Assembly: GCA_015039365.1 (NCBI GenBank)
Contig: WION01000165.1
Coordinates: forward strand, 1 to 64,000
DNA length: 64,000 nt
Direction of reading: 5' to 3'
Origin: Amanita rubescens
Lineage: Eukaryota > Basidiomycota > Agaricomycetes > Agaricales > Amanitaceae
A program made the position numbers and the translations under genes. The notes beneath the pieces are model-generated. The model searched no databases. It was not told the DNA's origin and saw nothing but the letters and a program-made list of their open reading frames with translations. Positions 59,376 through 64,000 of this stretch are shown piece by piece (the stretch's first letter is position 1; the number at the start of each line of letters is the position of its first letter).

Positions 59376-60588
59376 GGCTCGTAATCGTGCCAGAAGAGAA
59401 ACGCCAGCGTATGTCGAAGGATCTATATGATTTGTTGCCTAGTCGTCTCCCGCCCAAATACCAGCTAGATGGGAAAGTCCAGTGGCCGGGCGAAGTGCCT
59501 ACGAGGGGCGGGAAGAATGTCGACTCGAATATGTACAAGGGAAGACTCCAGGGCCAAGATGTGAAAATTAAGATCATCTCCTTGGTCAATCCGAATGATG
59601 AGAACGGAGTAATAGTACGTTCCTTGGCACTTTGGACCCGAAACTCTACAGTAACATGCATACCTTCAGAGGATTAAACGTGAAGTTGAGCTGTTAGCAA
59701 AGATAAATGAAATGGATCAGGGAAAGCATATTATACCATTTTGTGGTTATTACTCCCCCGACGGCCTTCGTCTGTAAGTGTGCTCAGCAACATCATCCAT
59801 TGTGCTTCTTGCCGATGTCATATCAGTGCCCTGGTTTTGCCATGGATGGAAAACGGAGATGCGTTGGCGTATGTCAAGAAGCACAAGTATATTGACTATA
59901 AAAGCCTGGTTTGTTTCCTTTTTATTTTCGTGGTTGTCAATCGATTGTGTGGTCGTAGATCGTTGGAATTGCTCAAGGAATGAAAGTCCTCCACTCTATG
60001 GATCCACCTATAATACATGGAAATTTCAGAGCAGTTCGTGTCTTATTGCTCAAGGACCCGAAGGAGAGCGCTAATCCTATCGTAAGGAAAAGGTATTTAT
60101 CGGAGATGAGGGTCAACCACTAATCTCGGACTTTGCGCTTGCCAAGGTACGTAACGTCAAGCTACGCTCGTTTTTATCTAAACCTCTTCATCATAGTTTG
60201 ATGGGAACTTGATTACCCAAGTCATTCACGTGTCGGACAACTGTCGATGGAGTGCACCAGAGATGTTCGAAGAACAAGCTACTGTGTCGGCCAAGTGCGA
60301 TATCTATAGCTTTGGTATGACTATTCTGCAGGTTGGCTCGACTCCTTTGGACCCGAGACAAGGATACTGAATTTAGCCCAGTTGTTTACGCATGAGAAAC
60401 CATACGCCAACAAGAAAACTGCTCAGGTCTTTTCCGAGAAGCAGACGGGTGAGCTTCCCGACCGTCCGCAAGACGAGCGTGTCGTCAGCCGCGGATTGGA
60501 TGACAGAATATGGAAGCTTCTCTGCCAATGCTGGTCCAAGAATCCAACAGACAGACCTTCGATCGAGGAGCTTTTAGCAGAGTTTTGA
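59376..60588 (+). CDS. MLKL-family pseudokinase domain, probably fused to unit C
   Basis: Begins after a TAG acceptor at about 59365 as TSAGLVIVPEEKRQRMSKDL, matching the start of the pseudokinase in genes D, E and F at the same intron position. It has QDVKIKIISLVNP (Lys kept), HIIPFCGYYSPDGLRL, IIHGNFRA/EKVFIGDEG (HGN), LISDFALAK (DFA), RWSAPEMFEEQATV, and ends RPSIEELLAEF with a stop at 60586-60588. No helical bundle or brace precedes it; instead the last kinase cassette of unit C does, in phase and only about 50 bases away, with no room for a promoter. It is read here as the C-terminal domain of unit C, though a separate truncated gene cannot be excluded. Confidence 0.7.
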
Positions 60589-61249
60589 CATTTATTGACA
60601 TGCTAGTCAGGATACCAGAGTTCTACTTGTACGATTGAGAATGCGTAATCAATGCGGGCATATGTTCTATAGTTTGGTTAAGGGAGCTAATACCTTCTCG
60701 GGCGAAAAAGGGAGTGATAATTCCTATATGCGTCCGTTCTCGTCGGCCGGTTTCTATCGAAGACCTCATGAAGGAAGATGCCAAACTTCCCTCATCTTCG
60801 TAATCGTTCAGCCCTCGCATTCATGGTTCCCTCCCAAACAGACGGAGATTTGGGTCAAACAACCCAACTGACCCTACTTTGGCAAACCGGGTAAGCCTTT
60901 CGGAGAGTTACGGCGCTCGTGCGTTCAACAAGAACTGCAACGAGAGGTCGAGCGAGGGATGAATTACTAGCAGTGGATGCGCTCGCCGGAAAATCAGCGA
61001 GTGGGACTTGTAGAATTCACGAAGGTAGAATTCTTAGCTGATGAGAGGCGAGGAGAGAGGACGATGAACAGCGCTTAGCGAACGCACACGCTCCTTTTCC
61101 GAGAAAACAGTCCTGTTGATCGTATAGTTAACGCACTGTTTGCATTATCATAAGATCACCGTTTCATGTATACAAAGCCTTTTCACACACGAGGTGGTCT
61201 GGAGGATCATCAGTGATACGTCCTTTTGGAACCTAGGTGCTCACAGTGG

Positions 61250-61375
61250 ATAGCGTGTGGCGGAGAAAGTAGAAGCCTGACGCGCGGACGTGGTATATGG
61301 CGGATATAGAATCATAGAACAGAAATTGAACGTTGTTTATTATCGGCACACCGAAGTAACGAAAATGACGACAGC
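61250..61375 (+). repeat. Direct repeat, copy 1 (copy 2 at 61852-61980)
   Basis: Shares gtggcggaga, gcctgac, agaatcata, and the long block gaacgttgtttattat-ggcacag/c with 61852-61980 in the same order about 600 bases apart. The second copy leads into gene E. Confidence 0.75.
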
Positions 61376-61851
61376 ATCTTGGTCAATGACGAGAAGTTCT
61401 AGGGTTTTATGCTGTTACTACATTAGTATTATAGTAATAGGGTTAGACTCAACACAATGACGCAATCGTCCGAGTCGAATGATGCCTGACAACTGACTCT
61501 AGGGTAAGGGTTAAGGCTTGCAGCGGCATCCAGGCAACGACAACTGACCTGAACATGTTCCGATGGTGACTCGCCGCCCGCTCAGGACCTCGAAAGCTTC
61601 TGCTGCTTAAAGATTTGCACATTTGTCCACAAGTCTCCCGATCAGGTTAAGAGTCATAGCGTTCCTGTAGACAAACCGACATGGAACTGATGTAAGGATA
61701 AATACAGGGAAGTTCACAATGAGCAATGATACGGACTTGTTTTGAGGACATTACTGTCACATAAGGTGATGACCCGGGTGCAGAGGGAAGGCGGGACCCA
61801 GGCCTGGGATCAGCGGTGGCGGTTGTAGCGACCCGGATCGACCATCGGGTG

Positions 61852-61980
61852 AGATTCGAGTGGCGGAGAACTTGGCCTGAGGCCTGACATGTGGCGGGTT
61901 TAGAATCATAACACAAAACGTGAACGTTGTTTATTATTGGCACAGAAACAGGCAACGAAGATGCAAATGACGAGGCGTCG
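61852..61980 (+). repeat. Direct repeat, copy 2 (copy 1 at 61250-61375)
   Basis: See shared blocks with 61250-61375. It lies about 240 bases before the likely start of gene E, so it may belong to its upstream region, duplicated once. Confidence 0.75.
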
Positions 61981-62216
61981 ACTTTCGAAAGGGATTTACG
62001 ATAGTGGAGCCGAAATGGTAACCGAGCGCACTGCCGGATTAGTAATACTAATAGGAAATGATTCGGAACACCATCATGCGGTTCTCAGGCACTCATACAT
62101 ACCAATAGAAGCTGGGCCGGCGCCTATCGATCACAAGCTAAACCAGCACCACGCAGCGCAAACGTGGGGATTCTCAGGATCATACTCGCATTTTGCCTTG
62201 GGATTCTTGGTCGGCT

Positions 62217-64000
62217 ATGCCATTAGGCTCTTGTTTCTCTGCTATTTTTGGATGGGGACTTGCTTCACCCGTCGTGCCAAGCTTAGGACCTGCCGCAGCT
62301 CTTCTGGATGTCATCGTAGCCCTGTCCAAGAAGCTACCCCAAAACAGGTCCGTACAATCTCGCGCAGTGCAAATTTACTCGAGTCCCACATTCTTTACAG
62401 GAATGCTGCTCGTCGACTGTCTGATAGGTGTCAGTACCTATACAATACCCTAAAGCAGTATGAAAAGAAACGCCTTTCCGATCATACGGGTCGATTTCGG
62501 GATACAGTGTTCAAGTCAGTCATCGGTTCTCCGATGATGAATTAACTGACCTAAAACGGCGTGTAGATGTCTTAACCAAGTTAAGGATGCGATGCAGAAA
62601 TGGTCAGAAAAAAGCTGGTTTCAGATGTTGGTGCACCAAGGCGATTTTGAGGCCGAATTCAATTATTGTGATGCTGCGATCGCCGATTGCCTTACTTTCT
62701 TCTATGTCAGTGAGCTCTGGCTGTTCGTAACGTAAATTCATCTCTAACAATTTATTAGACTATTTCACGAATGGCCGCCTCGGCAAGCTTGAAAGAAAAC
62801 GAAAAATGGACAAGGGATCTGAAAGAGAGTCTGGATGCCGACCATAAGGCTATTGTGGAACAGTTTGCCGCTATCGATTTCACGCAACGAGTGACGGAGA
62901 GCGAACTCTGGCAGCATAAAGATGACATAAGGAAAATCTTGATGATGATGCAAAAGGTGCGTGAACTGTACACGTAGGAGGTTGGGTCGCTTGACATACA
63001 ATCAGGGCCTGGCGGAGCATGATGTCGTGTCGGAAGAGGGACGCAACCGTATGGCCACGAACCTATATAACTTACTCCGGTTGTCCAACCTGCTCCCACC
63101 GGAATGCCAACTGCACTCTGGAATGGTTGGGTGGTCGGGAGATATTCCCATTGAAGGCAGCAGGAACGTTGATACGTACAAGGGTAGGTATCTCCAATGC
63201 GAGGACGTGAGGATCAAGGTCATGCGCACTGTCAATATGAAGAACGATAAAACAGTCAAGGTATGTTGTCATGGTGAAATCCTACCTACTGGTGACTCAA
63301 AATGTTTTCAGAGGATACGGCGCGAGGTCGAGGTATGGGGGAGGATATATGCAATTGATAAGGGAATGCATATTACACCGTTTTATGGATTCTACAGCCC
63401 TGACGGCTTTCGTCTGTGAGTACCTCTGACAACGCCGGTACCGCTAGCACGCTAACGTCCATGCTAGTGCTTTGGTTAGTCCATGGGTTAATAATGGGAA
63501 TACCCTAGCATATGTCAAGAAAAACGACAATGTTGTCAATTACAATAAGCTGGCACGTCATTTGCTGCGTCTAGTTCTCATGCCAAGAGCTTAATTGTGT
63601 CGTTCTAGATTATCGGCACTGCAGAGGGGATCAAAGTGCTGCACACGATGAGTCCTCCCATTATTCACGGGAATTTGAGAGCAGTTCGTGCCGTTGTTTA
63701 TAGGAGTCAGACAGAACCATTGATGCTTTACAAGGAAAACATACTTATTGGAGATGAGGGTCAACCACTGATCACGGACTTTGCTCTCGCCAAGGCATGT
63801 CGCGTTGACCTGCCAGCATGAGGATTGCTTATCTCACTTTTTGAAGCTTGAAGGAAATGAGGCGACCCGATCTGGTGGCGAGTCAGACAGTTACAGATGG
63901 TTTGCACCGGAGATGTTTGAAGAATACGCCAAGATGTCGGCCAAGGGTGATATATACAGTTTTGGCATGACCATTCTGGAGGTTCACCTCGATGTTCTCT
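62217..64000 (+). CDS. Gene E: MLKL-like protein, partial at the window end
   Basis: The likely ATG is 62217 (MPLGSCFSAIFGWGLASPVV), then PSLGPAAALLDVIVALSKKL. After an intron (CAAAACAG/GTCCGT) come ARRLSDRCQYLYNTLKQYEK, CLNQVKDAMQKWSEKSWFQM and HQGDFEAEFNYCDAAIADCL, the helical bundle. The brace reads KENEKWTRDLKESLDADHKA. The pseudokinase starts VVSEEGRNRMATNLYNLLRL and has EDVRIKVMRTVNM (Lys kept), HITPFYGFYSPDGFRL, IIHGNLRA/ENILIGDEG (HGN), LITDFALAK (DFA), RWFAPEMFEEYAKM and GDIYSFGMTILE, where the window stops before the C-lobe end. It is the closest relative of D in layout. The longer overlapping frame starting at 61937 runs through the first intron and is not preferred. Confidence 0.75.

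Larger units (their letters stand above)
60589..62216. other. Intergenic between unit C and gene E
   Basis: About 1.6 kb without a supported gene. It holds two direct repeats (61250-61375 and 61852-61980) and scattered tagggtt words at 61395-61510. The gene E promoter probably lies at the right end. Confidence 0.4.

Noticed and set aside
61937..62545. 202-codon continuous plus-strand frame over the start of gene E
   Set aside because: It reads through the first intron in a frame that does not match the conserved N-terminal helix of genes D and F. Only its last part coincides with the true second exon.
1..64000. CRISPR arrays, bacterial operons, insertion sequences or integrated viral genes
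   Set aside because: No regularly spaced repeats, no transposase, integrase, reverse transcriptase or capsid motif was seen; gene structure is eukaryotic throughout.

Overview
The window looks like nuclear DNA of a filamentous basidiomycete, probably an agaricomycete. Genes are cut by many short (about 45-60 nt) GT-AG introns, and the gene families (Zn2Cys6 regulator, PLC, Dal5-type transporter, Pex3, Sec63, HNH protein of the basidiomycete type) are fungal. No rRNA, tRNA, CRISPR array or intact transposon was recognised. Exon models were read by eye from splice signals and family motifs. Boundaries given to the base are predictions.

Layout. 0.5-6.9 kb (minus): a Zn2Cys6 regulator and a complete phosphoinositide phospholipase C. 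7.4-16.3 kb (minus): remnants and damaged members of a GTPase/kinase family, interrupted by an intact SAM methyltransferase at 14.0-14.8 kb. 17.4-21.8 kb: an alpha/beta hydrolase (minus) and an MFS transporter (plus) sharing a divergent intergenic region. 21.8-31.1 kb (minus): a truncated, frameshifted duplicate of the PEX3 3' end, a short gene of unknown function, a possible small secreted peptide, an aspartic-protease-like protein with altered active-site triplets, and the full PEX3. A 77-aa small membrane protein starts divergently from PEX3 at 31.3 kb.

From 31 kb to the end lies an accessory cluster of two interleaved families. Family 1 (units A 32.2-37.2, B 40.8-47.2, C 54.5-59.4 kb, all plus, and damaged unit M 8.8-13.8 kb minus) has an N-terminal G domain with an intron-split P-loop and a TKxD motif. 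A conserved helical region follows, then two or three repeated cassettes of about 100-aa linker plus a kinase domain. The kinases are mostly non-RD (HGD) and carry a Cys/His-rich insert right after the APE motif. Family 2 (F 37.3-39.3 minus, D 49.0-51.0 plus, E 62.2-64.0 plus) has an N-terminal helical bundle, a charged brace helix and a pseudokinase (HGN and DFA in place of HRD and DFG), the domain order of MLKL. At the end of unit C a family-2 pseudokinase follows family-1 kinase 2 across an in-phase intron, suggesting a fused GTPase-kinase-kinase-pseudokinase protein. The cluster is full of segmental duplications, deletion scars and truncated neighbour genes (small-protein relics, a Sec63 fragment, an HNH gene with a changed catalytic His), as expected of a fast-evolving locus.

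By architecture (G domain plus non-RD kinases next to MLKL-like proteins) the cluster could be a recognition or regulated-cell-death locus. That is inference from domain order only.
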